Part shown: positions 1 to 12,448 of the stretch, one piece after another
Numbering within the stretch: position 1 is the stretch's first letter
How the letters are laid out: every line of letters starts with the position of its first letter
NCBI GenBank assembly: GCA_963576785.1
Contig: OY756143.1
Coordinates: 744,001 to 808,000 of the forward strand
Source of the DNA: Chlorophyllum brunneum
Lineage: Eukaryota > Basidiomycota > Agaricomycetes > Agaricales > Agaricaceae
Reading direction: 5' to 3'
Length of the DNA: 64,000 nt
Notes under the pieces: model-generated
What the model saw: only the letters and a program-made list of their open reading frames with translations
The model's database searches: none
What the model was told of the DNA's origin: nothing
Position numbers and translations under genes: made by a program

Positions 1-3000
1 TGCTGTGACGGTGACGAAGCCAGTCCCGGGTGCACCAATACCACAATACGCCGCAATTATTCTCAAACCACGAAACGCAGTCGTCGCTACCAGCGTACGA
101 AGGCATGTCCCACACGACGCCACAGAGCATGAAAGTTTGTGATATTACCATTCATTCCGTCGGACATACATGTGTTCCCATCCCATTTCGAGCGTCGTTC
201 CTTCATTGTGTTTTCTCCAGAATACATTGCACGGTTTCGGATATTTATCCTGTATTTATTATCCCCGACCATCACACTCTCTTTCAGATTTCTTCTTTTT
301 GCATTCGTTAGCACAACCATGTCACTTGTTATTGTTTGGGTGTATCGGTCTTCCAAATTCGAACTCATTTGTACTCCGGACCGATGCTGTCTACCACTGA
401 AAACAAAAAGAAGAGCACTTCCGCCAAGGAAACGACATTCCGACCGGAAATTGAACCACAGCCGGCCCTCCCTGGCCCTGCAACCTTTTCACATGCCTTG
501 TCAACCAATTCCAGCTTGCGAATTTAGGGCCCTTCAATAGCCCAAGCGGTTAGCACAGCCAGAGTGTCCGGGTGCATTAGGTCAATATCGAGCCCTCGGT
601 ATGGCATCCTGAATTCCGTACCGGATTATCCATATGCCCTTGCTCGGTCTTCGTCACGTCCCTTTTCATCTATAAAGAAGTTCTTTCATTTTGTGACAAT
701 TCAGCATTATATTCGTCTTCTTTGGCATTCCAACATAAGGATGATAATTGTGGTGTTTGTGGCATGATGACCAGTTCATCGAGGATCCACAATGGTGGGT
801 AGTCAGATGAGTGCTAACCAGCCCGTTCTCAAGACCACCCTCTCTTCGAGAAAATTCTAGCCATTCCGTAGTGACATACGTTAGGAAACTGGGGCAGGAA
901 CTCCTGGTCTATTCTTGTTCCTTCATTCTCACGTTCTCCCTTGAATAAACCACATACCGAAACCTCATTTGAGGTGGACCATAATCCGCCAGAAGTCTGG
1001 AGTATTATTCACTACATCATTGCGCCCTCGAATCAACCGGGGAAGGGGCGTCGCTATTGTATCGAACCTGAACCCCGCATGCCCCGCACTGTCCCAATCC
1101 CTGGTGGGAGCTTGAGCCCTGCAGAACGTTCTTGTTTATCGTTTCACCCGACATGCCCATCCTTTCGCGCCGTACCAGAGAGCGTTCAGTCCAACGGTTC
1201 CCTCATTCGCTTTCGAGCCGTACCGAAGACAAGAAGCTATTTAACTTCTCGCCATCACAGTAATAAAGGTCTAGTGTCGTGGCTTTTTCGCGGCCCATCA
1301 GAATTTTTAGTTGGATAACCGATCCGCAGACACTAGACCCAGAACCTGATGCAATCACCTGACATGTATTCTGTCCGGGACGCCCACTACGAGAGGAGAC
1401 GATAAGTGCCAGTCACCCACACCAGAACAAGGATCTTGGCTCGGAAAGACCTGCTTTTATGCCGCATTTTCTTTCCCGAGGTTGGAAATATATTCTTGCT
1501 CAGATCAGAGAGGCCCTACTGGTCCGATCCTGCAGGCCAGTGAGCCCGGGGTGTCGTTACTGCGAATCTGGATCCGGATTTCCTTTGACCTTTCTGATCG
1601 TCATACCATGCCAGAGCCGTTCGCTACCACAGACGGACTGATGAGACCGGCCATCAACATCAAATTTTTTGCATCAACCCCGCCCTCCGAACCCAAGCCG
1701 CTTACTACGCAAGGGTGCGTCAACGGTTGTTCAGTTGACCATCGCCCACTGCGCCCATGCATTTACTTCTCCACGAATCAGCCGCCTACCAGGACCCACA
1801 GCGTGTACGGCCGATAGAGCGGGTGCCACCAACCGAGTTGTTTCCTGAACAACTTCGTCGAGCCCACTTATCGGCGGGCGGTGGAAGCAGCTGACTAGAT
1901 GTGTACCATACTGACGATATCGACTCCGAGTCGGAAGCCAGACGTATGCGAAATAAGCATCAGCTTTCAGCGCTCGATCGTCCCTAGTAAAATCCAGTTT
2001 TGGCTATGACTTTCAGAGACCCATGACCACTATCGTACTCATGGTCATGATAGTGGTCTTTAGTCTCTGAAAGAAAGACGGCGCCACAAACCCCTTGGGT
2101 ATTCATCGAACACCAAATTTATAGCGTCTAACGTCGGCTTTGGGAGGCTTTAGGCTGGGATGAAAACGTTAATGGACATTCTCGACTCATTATAATACTA
2201 CTAGAAAGTATCAAATTTAATGTTGGAATGCAATAATAACGTGGCTGTGGGTCGGAAGCTACCCATGAGCAGAGGGGATACACAGTCTTCATCACACTGA
2301 GCCATAGAGCACGAGGAAGCATTGTCAAAGGGGCTGGAGATGAGTGGACTTTGATGATAAAGTCTTCTAGGCCGAGGAGGTTAAATTAACTTGGTCAAGT
2401 TTATCTTCGCTCCTCCTCGGAGTCTTGGAGTAAAGGGATAAATAAATCTTGACGGGGGTCGAAAGGATATAATCAATCTTGAAGATAATCACTTCATGAG
2501 TAATGCCTTCATGATGGTGGCGTAGCCACCACTCCCAAACACCATCTACTATCGTCAATCAGATGTTTTGCCTCAAACTCACGCCGCTTCAACTCAACTC
2601 CGCATCTGTAGGACTTCTCACTCCCAAGCGGAAGTCCGGAGTCTCTCACATCGATAGTCCGGCTCTCCGAACGTTCCCCTGGTTCGTATGGGTCACTACA
2701 ACTACCAGATCCTTGGGGATTAAATGATCAAGTGGGTATCCGCGATACGAGGATGCATTTGATCCGTTGCTGACAGTACTTTCCGGGCTGTGTCTTCTAC
2801 ATGTACGTATAAAGTGGACACGGGGACGCCACTATATGAAATCGGGTCGGACACAGGACTCCGGCAAGGGGCTGCACGGACGCACGAGTGACGAGATCGC
2901 CGCATCACCGAATGAATTTGCACTGGATTCACACCTCAAGGCCTGAAGGCTTGGGGTGTGGTAGGGCTGTAGTGGCACATGACGGTAATTTCACTGCGGA

Positions 3001-4286
3001 CCTGTCAGTTCTAACCTCTGAGAGCCAGAGTGACCGCGTATTCAATTTCAAAGTGGCCAATTTGGTCCATAATCCACTTCAGGAATCCCCAGTGCACGCC
3101 GCTTCCCCAGCCGCACCATTGCGCTGGCTGGCTGGTTACACCACCGCTCAGCGCTCAATTACGAAAGGCCGCCTCGAGCCTTAGCATCTACTTCCAATAC
3201 CGCCGCGTGCAACTCGGAATGAGGAAATATGCGACTGATCCTCCACACCGTGGACTGTATTGACGAGCGCGTGAGTCCGGGGGTATGCACACTGTGATCA
3301 AATTGAACTTGAAGCTCCTGCCGTCCACCCTTCCCCTGTTGTTTGCTTTCGTCCCATTTCTCCCACTAATGTGGTCACAAGCCCCTGTTATCCAAGTTGC
3401 ATTCGTTCCTTTGTGCGGACACAGCCTGACAAGCCATTTTTGTGGGGATTGAGTCACAACCTGTGAGCGCGGACCTCAGTTTTACTGCGCAGTGCGTGCT
3501 CAGCGACACCAAGTACTCAGGTGACCATTAGTCAGGGGTCCAGTTAGGGACCGAGTCATTAGGTCTTTAGGCGGCGTAGCAGAGAAGAGAACATAAATAG
3601 ATGGTGTTGAAGGATATTTCTGGGCGAGACAGCAGTAGTGCCAACAGCACCCAGGCTGAATATAAATCATTAATGAACGTCAGGCCAGAGGATATCTAAC
3701 CAACTGTGGCACATAAAGAACCAGTGGCAGCAACCGGGACATTGCCAAAAATGAGTGGATTGTTTTGTAGAGTACTGTGATGCGAACGTTAAGTTATAAA
3801 TGATAAACGAGCAAGAGCTACAGCATGGGGTACAACTGAAAGGTAACGAAGGACGACAGATGAACAAAAGTAGAGTACACACAAAGAGAAGTAAACGGAC
3901 AACATAAGCCAAAAAGGGATTAGTGGTGCAAAAATAATGCAGAATTGGCTAGCTTGATTTAACTCAGAGTGAGGATAGAACGAAGTACCATGATTGAGAC
4001 AATTGAAAAAAGGATGTTTACGGACGGTAGGTACTCTCCGATGGAATGAAGGCAGTGAGTGACGGCCCTGACGGAGAAGCTCCAGTGGGGCAGTGAATTG
4101 AGGTAGAGCGCGGGACTGTTAAATATAAGTGTCCCTTCCGATCGTCACGTATGAAAGGTGGGGGAAGCGGGTATCGAATGGCAGATGGTAGCGAAGATAT
4201 GCGTGGGTGAATAAATTATGTTGAACAGAGGAGTGTGGGGTGTTGGTAATGGCTAGAACACGAAGGATTGAAAGCCTAGCATCGGG
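1..4286. other. Gene-poor stretch, no convincing gene
   Basis: I read both strands and found only short open frames with no recognisable domain, no signal peptide followed by a usable splice structure, and no reverse transcriptase or transposase motif. The one clear structure is the hairpin at 2010-2073, listed separately. This may be old decayed repeat DNA or plain intergenic DNA; the sequence alone does not decide. Confidence 0.6.
2010..2073. repeat. Long imperfect inverted repeat (hairpin)
   Basis: The two arms, 2010-2034 and 2049-2073, are reverse complements. An outer 11-base stem starts CTTTCAGAGAC and an inner 10-base stem starts GACCACTATC. They are interrupted by one 4-against-4 internal bubble and closed by a 14-base apex. 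No gene is nearby, so this is not the terminator of a known gene. It could be a small foldback element, the precursor of a microRNA-like RNA, or a chance product of template switching. Confidence 0.8.
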
Positions 4287-5231
4287 CTAAGCACTGCAAT
4301 CAACCATTTCCCAGTCTTCATTTCGCACGTCGACCCAAGAACTCGATACCCCTATGCGGCCACTAGAAGCCCCTTCACCATCGGGTACCATTTCAATTGC
4401 CGTCAGTCGGTCTTCCATCATAGCAGCTTCCCTGCTTTCCTGCTCTGCGACAATTCTCTCCAAATCTTGTGTAGCAGTGAGTATAGACAATGCCAAGCGG
4501 GGACCCATCTGAAGGATCTTTTGTCCCTCGGATGAACATCGCATACATGTTCTAATTGCTAGGCGGTACAAATCCGGCTCTGCTTTGGATCGTGGAAATA
4601 CTGGTCGCCCAGGTAGTAGACGTCGCTTAGGAGAAAGGGGGGAGGATGCTCGGAAGCTTGGCGGTATACGGAAAGGGGCGGAGGTCGGTGAGGAATCCGG
4701 GGCTGACGATGATATTGAATCATCAGTAAGACTGGTGACATCGAGCAGTGTGACTGTCCGCTGTAGTGGACGGCTCCTCGATGGTGACGTGGAGGGGGGA
4801 CTAGATGAGGTTTGTGGTTGAGATACCCAGCGGGACTGAGGCTGCGACTGTGAATATGTACGCTCGAGGCGAGTGCGGATAGTAATAGGCTCCAGGTTCA
4901 AGTTCGCGCGAGTAGCAGCTTTACGACGCTGCCGCTGCTCTTTATAGTACAGGAGGGACTGTTGATAGGGGACGGTGGAAGGCGAGGAGTGAGAGGGATT
5001 ACATGAGCCTTGGGCGCTGACAACGATGGCAGTAGTGGCAGTAACAGTGGGTAGGGAGAGATATGACTCCGTGCGACGAAGGCCCATAGCTAGTGTAGTA
5101 CGAGGCGCCTTTGCTGGGCGAGGACTGAGTGAAAGGGAGGTGGATGCGACGGAGAAAGACGCCGTTCGCTTTCTTTGAAAAGGCTGGGTAAGAAAGTGGT
5201 CCGGAACGGTGGACGTATGGACGAGGGACAT
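4287..5231 (-). CDS. Ser/Pro/Arg-rich hypothetical protein
   Basis: This single open frame encodes 314 residues and is not interrupted by any needed intron. I do not recognise the family. The first two thirds are low complexity, rich in Ser, Thr, Pro and Arg, with several RTxS/RTES-like sites that resemble kinase targets. The last 80 residues look more ordered: a predicted helix (about residues 225-265, around an ILQMGPRLALSILTATQDL-type segment) leads into an acidic stretch and a Trp-containing C-terminus (SSSWVDVRNEDWEMVD). There is no signal peptide or membrane span. The length of the frame in compact DNA and the biased composition favour a real gene. It stands alone, with no close neighbour on either side. 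A regulatory or scaffold role would be a guess. Confidence 0.7.
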   Translation of the reverse strand: MSLVHTSTVPDHFLTQPFQRKRTASFSVASTSLSLSPRPAKAPRTTLAMGLRRTESYLSLPTVTATTAIVVSAQGSCNPSHSSPSTVPYQQSLLYYKEQRQRRKAATRANLNLEPITIRTRLERTYSQSQPQSRWVSQPQTSSSPPSTSPSRSRPLQRTVTLLDVTSLTDDSISSSAPDSSPTSAPFRIPPSFRASSPLSPKRRLLPGRPVFPRSKAEPDLYRLAIRTCMRCSSEGQKILQMGPRLALSILTATQDLERIVAEQESREAAMMEDRLTAIEMVPDGEGASSGRIGVSSSWVDVRNEDWEMVDCSA

Positions 5232-8200
5232 AAGTAGAACCGGGAGGATGGGAGAGGTGTGGACGCGGGATTGGGGGCGTTGATATCCTCACCAGAACAA
5301 AAGCGTTACCCGGCTGGGAACTGCGTGACGATCCAATCGGGCACTGTCACGCACGCCATATATGGCGTCGACACATGTGGCAGTGTTCTCGGAGCGGATT
5401 TGGGTTCGACTCATCCGTGGTCTATAGAGTTCTGGAAGAAACACCATCGACATCAACGTTGCGCGTTCCTGTCTCAACACCAACAGTCAAGGACATCAGC
5501 CATCACATTCATGGCAGATGGGGGGCCCAGGAGACGCTAACGCACCAAAAGTTACTGATGCTTGGCTAGCGTGCTGCGCTGGCTGCAATCGAGCGCCGAG
5601 TCACCCATCTACTGATGAACGTCATCAATGTCTGTAGATTACGACCGGAAACTTGCGGGTACTCGAGGCAATGCACCGAGTCAATGGGAGGCCGCCTGCA
5701 CCATATGTGACAAATCCGTCGGGATTTGACAGCGCCTCAAGGAAACCATGAGGCGCATCAAATGACCAGGGCGGGAAATGATGATGCGAAACGGTATCCT
5801 TTGTCCATGAGGCGGCATACACACGCCCGCACTGGACACGGAAATACTCCGGGTATTTTACCCGAACATTGTCTGGATCTCAAACCTGCATCCGACCTTT
5901 ACAGATGACGTGCTGATGCTGAACAAGAGCCCGTTGGGTGTAAGTGACGCCGGGTTCTGTGAGAGCGCGCAACGGGCAGGTCTAATGTTTTGATCCACGA
6001 GACGAACCATAACCCTACCGAAAATGCCCAGTACGGGAACAAAAAGCTGATCCGCTCGCCGTGATGCCGTGACGCATACAGCACATTGCACAAGGCGAAA
6101 AGAGTAAGCAAAAAGGACAATGAGAGAAGTCGCCAGAGATAGTAGGAAGAAAGAAGGGGTGCATAAGCTGTTAACAAAGAAATCCCCAATTCGAGGTTCC
6201 CACGCCTGATCGTTGTACCCTGGTAACTGAAAGCATTGCACAAAGGCATCAACTCTTATTCTCGAAAGCTCTTTGAAATGCCTGTTGTTCTTTGAAATCA
6301 TATGCCTTTGTCTTCCTTCTTGCGTCTTCAGCGGTGTCCGGCAGCCACTACCCCACACCTACAATAGTCAAAAGGTTCGATGACCCTGAGGTCTTGAGGG
6401 ACCCTTTTGTATGGAACAATAATACTACATCTCCGCTCTTGTTTCTCTGTGTATATAATTACATTCTTAAAGGAACCCCATACTACAGGGTCGCGATGAC
6501 CCATTGACTCAGATGTATATTCAGTACTCGGATTCGACGAAATGAGCTACCGAGGCCTGTCGTCCGGCTTGAGAGAACAACAAGCCAAGTGGCGCGGGTA
6601 TGGATGTCCAGATAACAATCGAATAGCCAAGCTGACGTGCTCGGACTTTGCTGCTGTCCGTTCATATATGACTATATGACTATTCGCCTCCTCGAGTAGC
6701 AGGACGGGAGAATGGAGAACCATAGTGAATCTTAATTGAACGATGGAATCATGCAGGCCCTAGGTTGAACCATATGGCGGAGGGATTCCTTGACTCGTAG
6801 AAGACAGTTAATTCACGTATGTATCTATCAATAATTTTTCCCTAATTTGCACTTTTGACAACTTCCCGTTTCTCAACCAACGAGATCATGAGGAGGCACC
6901 TTACGGGAGTTGTGAGATTTTCAAGGGCTTCATTCTGTGACAGCTGGGTCGCATTCTTGTCAGGAACATATCCAAATCAACTGCATAGTCGGACTGTGCT
7001 CATCATGACGACACGGAAAACCCTTGGAGAACGATGGCAACTTGCTCTGACAACTGACACATTGATTACAGATAGAGTCACAATGCTTTATATGATTATA
7101 TCCACCCAAACACCTGTTGCTGACGTTGTAATGAGCGAGGTGTGTCACTCTGAAGCCGTGAAACTCGGCGAAGCCCCTGTATGGCCACATTGCTTCAATT
7201 CTCATAGAATGAAGTTGTTTAAACCTTGCAGGGTTGTCCCACGACGGAACCGCCAGGTTCAAAGGAGGAGAGATTCCGGCACACCAAGTCACTTCGCAGT
7301 ACAAAACACACGTAGCCTCGACGTGTCAGTCTGTTCTTGGGGCTCAAGTTGCCTAGATGGCCAGGGTGGAATCTCGTTATCGTTAGCCAGGTACGGCTGG
7401 TGCTGTATAGTTCTCCTTGTAGAACTGGACTTCAGATTGTTTAGGCTTAGGTATCCCTCGGTGACCTTTGCTCCGGTTGAAACACATCAGCATACAGAAT
7501 TCCCAAAAGCCTCCGTGCAATATTGCCTGTTGAAACATCTGAGTGAGTCTTCGGATACACACGGCTGAGATGTTCAGGTGATGTGATGTTCCCTCACGTA
7601 TGATTGTCAGCGTGGCTAGTACGCGATGAATGACCGACCCCGAGTTTTAGGAGTGCCGAATGAATTGGTATCTCATCGTTTCTATATCACCTAGTTCCCC
7701 TGTGCCTCAGGCTGCTCACAGAATGGGCTTTTCCAGTTTTATTAGAAACCATTTGTTTGGTCTGACATTTTTCATTTTCATGGAAATAGCCTCAGCGTTG
7801 AATTTCCTCGGAACTATCCTCTCTCCGAGCTACTAGCCACTGTTCTTTTCATCTAACACTTCTATTAGTAAACCCACGTCAATCTCTACAACTGAAAAGG
7901 TGAATGAAACTTCTCCAATGTATTCAACTTGTCAAGGCCCATCTGCATTACAGTGTCCCATAGTGACACTTCTATATAGACATCAGTACATTTGAAAGAG
8001 CTTTCGGATTATTGGTGCGACTCATGTGGAACACTGCTAATGGATTCAGATCATTCAGGGTTCCTGCGTTGATGCTGACAATGTCATCGCGTGCTTGTCC
8101 GAAACATCAACCGGCGGAACGGGTCCAGCATCCCGGTTCACACTCTTTGCACAGGTCAAACCGTTGATTCAGACGGGAGGATGTGTGACAGGCATACTTA

Positions 8201-8515
8201 ACCATCAGAAACTTGGGTTAGATATCAATTCTCGTCATCAGAGTCCATCCATCTAGGCTTCATACGCGAGTTGACCACAGAGGAGACCTTATGGTCAAAC
8301 TAGAGCTTATCTCGGCAAACACTTCCCACACTCGCACGCTATCTTATCTCAAACCTGGTGACAGGTTTCTTCGGCATCACACCCGAACAGTGTATCAGTG
8401 TATTATGGTTGTTCCACTTTCCCTCGAATTGTTGCATTCAGCGTCCCAGTCGACTACCAAGCAGTCTTTTTGTCTATCCTAAAGGTCCCTTACATCCGCC
8501 AAAGCCCATAGAAGT
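5232..8515. other. Gene-poor stretch upstream of urease
   Basis: No gene could be supported. Around 5.86-6.36 kb the minus strand has two overlapping frames with hydrophobic stretches. At 6.29 kb the plus strand has a signal-peptide-like stretch without an ATG. At 6.86-7.57 kb the plus strand has an open frame of about 237 codons that begins at TTG and matches nothing I know. These could be decayed genes, but I cannot tell them from chance. Confidence 0.5.
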
Positions 8516-11500
8516 ATGCATTTTCTTCCACGTGAGGAGGCGAAAGTTCTTCTCCATCAGGCGAGTTTCCGGTAGTTCGCTCCAGAATAAGGACATATCA
8601 CTTACACCCACCCGAATTCCACTCGGAATGTTCTTGGAATAGGTCGGCTTTCTTGCTCAGAAACGACTCGCGAGAGGGGTCAAGCTGAATAAGACTGAGG
8701 CTATTGCTCTAATTGCGTCTGTGCTCCAAGAGCGGATCCGGGATGGCCAATACTCTGTAGCGGAACTGATGCAACACGGCAAGATGTTACTTGGCCGAAG
8801 GCATGTCTTACCCAACGTGCCAGCTCTGTTACATGAGATACAAGTAGAAGGCACCTTCCTCGATGGGTACGCCTTCTGTTCATCCATTTGGGTGCCACCT
8901 CACCTCACCCTCGTGTGCGATAGGGTTTTCTTAGTCACGGTACACGACCCTATATGTACTGAGGATGGTGATCTTGAAGCTGCCCTCTATGGTGCTTTCC
9001 TCCCCGTACCTTCTCAAGACCTATTCCCTATTACTCCTGAATCCGAGTACACTCCGGAGAAGATAGCGGGTGCAGTCATACCTAGACCTGAGGATATTGT
9101 TCTGAATAGGGGTAGAGAAAGAGTGAAACTTCGCGTCACTAATAACGGCGACAGACCTATCCAGATCGGTTCACACTATCATTTCATCGAAACCAACGGC
9201 GCTCTCTCGTTCGACAGGCTTAGATCGTATGGAAAGAGGTTGGATATTGCAGCTGGGACTGCGGTACGATTTGAACCTGGAGACACCAAGACCGTGACCC
9301 TCGTGTCGATCGCTGGAAATAAATTTATCTCAGGTGGAAATGGGTTGGCGACAGGGTATATGGATGTACTGAAGGGCGAGGGCGTACTAGAGAAGATATT
9401 GCAGAAGGGGTTTGCTCATGTTCCAGAACCAGGTGCTCTCGAGGTGACGGAGGATGCGAAGATTGGCAGGAACACATATATTTCAATGTATGGCCCCACT
9501 GTCGGAGATAGAGTAAGGCTGGGCGATACCGCGCTGTGGATTGAGGTTGAGCATGACGAGGTGAGTATCACTGAGTATAAAGAAATCTGTGATTGATGTT
9601 CCACAGACCGTCTATGGTGATGAAGTCAAGTTCGGTGGAGGTGCGAGGCGTTTCAGATCCTGTCAAGTCCACCACTGATGGGGACCGTAGGAAAGACTAT
9701 CCGAGAAGGAATGGGTCAAGCAACGAATCGATCTTCAACAGAAACTCTCGATCTTGTGATCACCAACTCACTTATCGTTGACTGGTCAGGCATTTATAAG
9801 GTACAGTCCTCCACATCACTGCCTAGAAAAGGGTTTGAACAGCATCCAGGCAGATATCGGTGTCAAGAATGGTCTTATCTGCGGGGTTGGAAAAGCTGGA
9901 AATCCCGATGTGATGTTGGGTGTTCATCCGGCCCTTATCATTGGATCTTCAACCGAAGTCATCGCCGGCGAGAAACTCATCGTTACAGCTGGTGCCATAG
10001 ACGCACATGTGCACTATATATGTCCACAACAAGTGGAAGAAGCTCTGGCGTCCGGAACGACAACAATGATTGGTGGCGGAACTGGACCTAGTGCTGGAAC
10101 GAACGCGACCACGTGTACACCGAGTCCGTTCTATTTGCAACATATGTTGGCTGCTACGGATGGTTTACCGATGAACTTTGGATTCACCGGTAAAGGGAAC
10201 GATGCTGGTCCTACTGCGCTTGAGGAGATCGTGCGTGCTGGCGCACTGGGACTGAAATTGCATGAGGATTGGGGGACGACGCCGGCTGTCATTAGGAACT
10301 GTTTGGATGTGGCGGATAAATATGACGTTCAGGTAAGGTTAATGCACTTCTGGGTATTTGAGGCTAAGCTTGTTCCCAGGTTAATATTCACACTGACACC
10401 CTGAACGAAAGCGGCTTCGTGGAAAGTGGGTTATTGGCCCTTTTCTTGAGCGGAATTAATGAGGCTGATGATATTACAGGCACCATCGCAGCTTTCGGAG
10501 GGCGTACAATCCATACTTACCACACTGAGGGCGCCGGTGGGGGCCACGCACCGGACATTATCGTTGTCTGTGGTCAAAACAACGTCCTGCCATCTTCGAC
10601 AAATCCTACGCGCCCATATGCCAAGAATACTCTTTGTGAACACCTCGACGTGAGTATTTCTGGCCTTATAATTCATGCGGTAGGTTGACATGTAATCTAC
10701 CAGATGCTCATGGTGTGCCATCACCTTGACAAGTCTATTCCCGAAGATCTCGATTTCGCTGAGTCTCGTATCAGGGCGGAGACAGTCGCAGCAGAGGACG
10801 TCCTGCATGATGTCGGCGCTATTTCAATGATTAGCTCAGATTCACAAGCCATGGGTCGTGTAGGAGAGGTTATTAGCCGAACATGGAGAACCGCGAGTAA
10901 GATGAGGGAGGTTCGGGGTCCTTTGGTGGATCTTGGTGATGAGGTCGGCAAGGATAATGCACGAGTAAAACGCTATATTGCCAAATACACCATAAACCCG
11001 TACGTTTTCATGTGATTCACTGTAAACGCTTATACTGATGCCACTCAACAAGTGCAATCGCGCATGGTATCAGCCACCTTGTGGGTCACGTCGCAGCAGG
11101 CACGCTCGCCGATCTGGTTCTCTGGAAACCCGAAAATTTCGGTTCCAAGCCCGAGATGGTCCTTAAATCCGGTGTTATCGTCCATTCCCAGATGGGTGAT
11201 GCAAACGCTTCTATACCCACCGTCCAACCGTTCTACTCTAGACCTATGTGGGGTTCTGAGCCAAGTTCTGCGGCTCTAAATTCCGTGGCGTTTGTCTCGC
11301 AGATCTCGATTAGGTTGGGAACGGTCGCGTCGTATGGGCTGTCGAAGAGGATTGAACCTGTCAAAGAGTGTAGAAATGTGAATAAGAAGGATATGAAGTG
11401 GAATGATGCGACGCCAGTTATGAAAATAGACCCGGAGAGCTATGAAGTCTGGGCCGATGGAGAGTTGATGGATGTACAGCCTGCGGAGGAGCTACCTCTG

Positions 11501-11524
11501 TCCAGGGCGTATAATTTATTTTAA
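8516..11524 (+). CDS. URE1: Urease (complete, ten exons)
   Basis: This enzyme hydrolyses urea to ammonia and carbamate at a two-nickel centre in the cytosol. As in plants and other fungi, the bacterial gamma, beta and alpha subunits are fused in one chain. I place exons at 8516-8560, 8643-8866, 8924-9560, 9607-9640, 9691-9800, 9850-10332, 10380-10425, 10480-10649, 10704-10999 and 11053-11524. They join in frame to 838 residues, the usual fungal length. Visible active-site motifs are DAHVHY (nickel His pair), GLKLHEDWG (carbamylated Lys), [29 protein letters not shown] (mobile-flap Cys and His) and SSDSQAMGR (nickel Asp). The start codon was chosen because [10 protein letters not shown] matches the urease N-terminus. 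It requires a first intron with a GC donor (CAG|GCGAGT). Activation would need UreD/F/G-type accessory proteins, which are not in this window. Confidence 0.97.
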
Positions 11525-11733
11525 GATTTGTATCGTAAAATGTATGTATGTTTCTTGCTTATTCTGGATACAGGCTTCCTTTTCTGTCTGAGCTTGCTGC
11601 AGCATCAAAGCTAAGGTAGAGCTAACTTTGGTTTCAGGGGGATTCTCGATTTGCGAATCGCACCGGGTCTGAGAGCCACTTTTCGTCTTAAGGCGCCCCC
11701 GTCGGACAGTTCAACCTACACCAGTCTACCGTG

Positions 11734-12312
11734 ATGTCCAGCCAGCAAGGCCGATCGAAATACGTACTGTGCAATGCTATAAAGAAACTGGGACTTGGAG
11801 ATGATCACTCTGGCATTGCAGTGAGTTCGAGCTTGGCCATTTGCGTTTCAGTGTGGAGCAATTAATTTTGGAATCTTAACAGGTGCGTGTCCACAAATTG
11901 GTGAAAAAACACTTTGACGTTGGGAAGATGTGGCCTGAACAAGTGCCCGAGCAGCAGAGAGCTTGGAACGAGGTACGTCGCCTCCACGCGTCTGCCACTT
12001 GCAGGCAACTAAGACGGTGGACAGCTTTGCGAATTCTATCCTGAAATTGTGGAGCATGGCCGGATTCTGCAAACACCTACCCTCGCATACATGCGAGATC
12101 TTTCAACCCGCCATCGAATTACCCACAGGGCCAGGCAGAGAAAGAAGTATACAACATCAAGCGCACGTTTTGACTGCAAAATGGGCCTTAGCATGCAATC
12201 TCAAGACAGTACTGCAAGTGATCCCGTTGATTCAGAACCCGATATTTATGATGTGGGGGGGAAAGTAACCCCTCACAGTGTCTTCTTCTTCAACTGTCCT
12301 TATGTACCCTAA
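11734..12312 (+). CDS. Family A copy 1 (N-terminal part only)
   Basis: I do not recognise a named family, but this is one of six related genes in the window. Exon 1 (11734-11820) encodes a short helix with a KLGLGDD motif. Exon 2 begins after an AACAG acceptor and encodes VHKLVKKHFDVG and PEQ. Exon 3 encodes LCEFYPEIVEHG and a basic stretch ending YDVGGK. The order, the phase-0 intron positions and the motifs LV-KHFD, EQ and C-x2-[FY]P match copy 2 at 16.7 kb and the others. The C-terminal Pro-Asp-Met module is missing: the frame stops after a hydrophobic tail that looks like read-through. It may be a truncated copy or have an unrecognised last exon. It starts about 210 bases after the urease stop. 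Confidence 0.55.
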
Positions 12313-12448
12313 GCCACGGCGGTGCTCTTGAGTAGTGAAGTAGAAAAATAATATGCCCAGACGGATGTCGCCAGACTCGCCAGGGACAAATACCGCCAAA
12401 CACACAATGTGTTCATTGGAAACCTGATCGTCAGCCGGGACTACTACG

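Noticed and set aside
5858..6358. Overlapping minus-strand frames with hydrophobic stretches, reminiscent of transporter spans
   Set aside because: Two different frames both look hydrophobic, no transporter motif follows, and no intron structure links them to further exons.
6292..6507. Signal-peptide-like start followed by RFDDPEVLRDPFVW on the plus strand
   Set aside because: The frame starts at TTG, no ATG is available just upstream, and nothing recognisable follows. At most it is a remnant.
6855..7568. Plus-strand frame of 237 codons
   Set aside because: It begins at TTG, has no recognisable motif and mixed composition. Its length alone is not enough.
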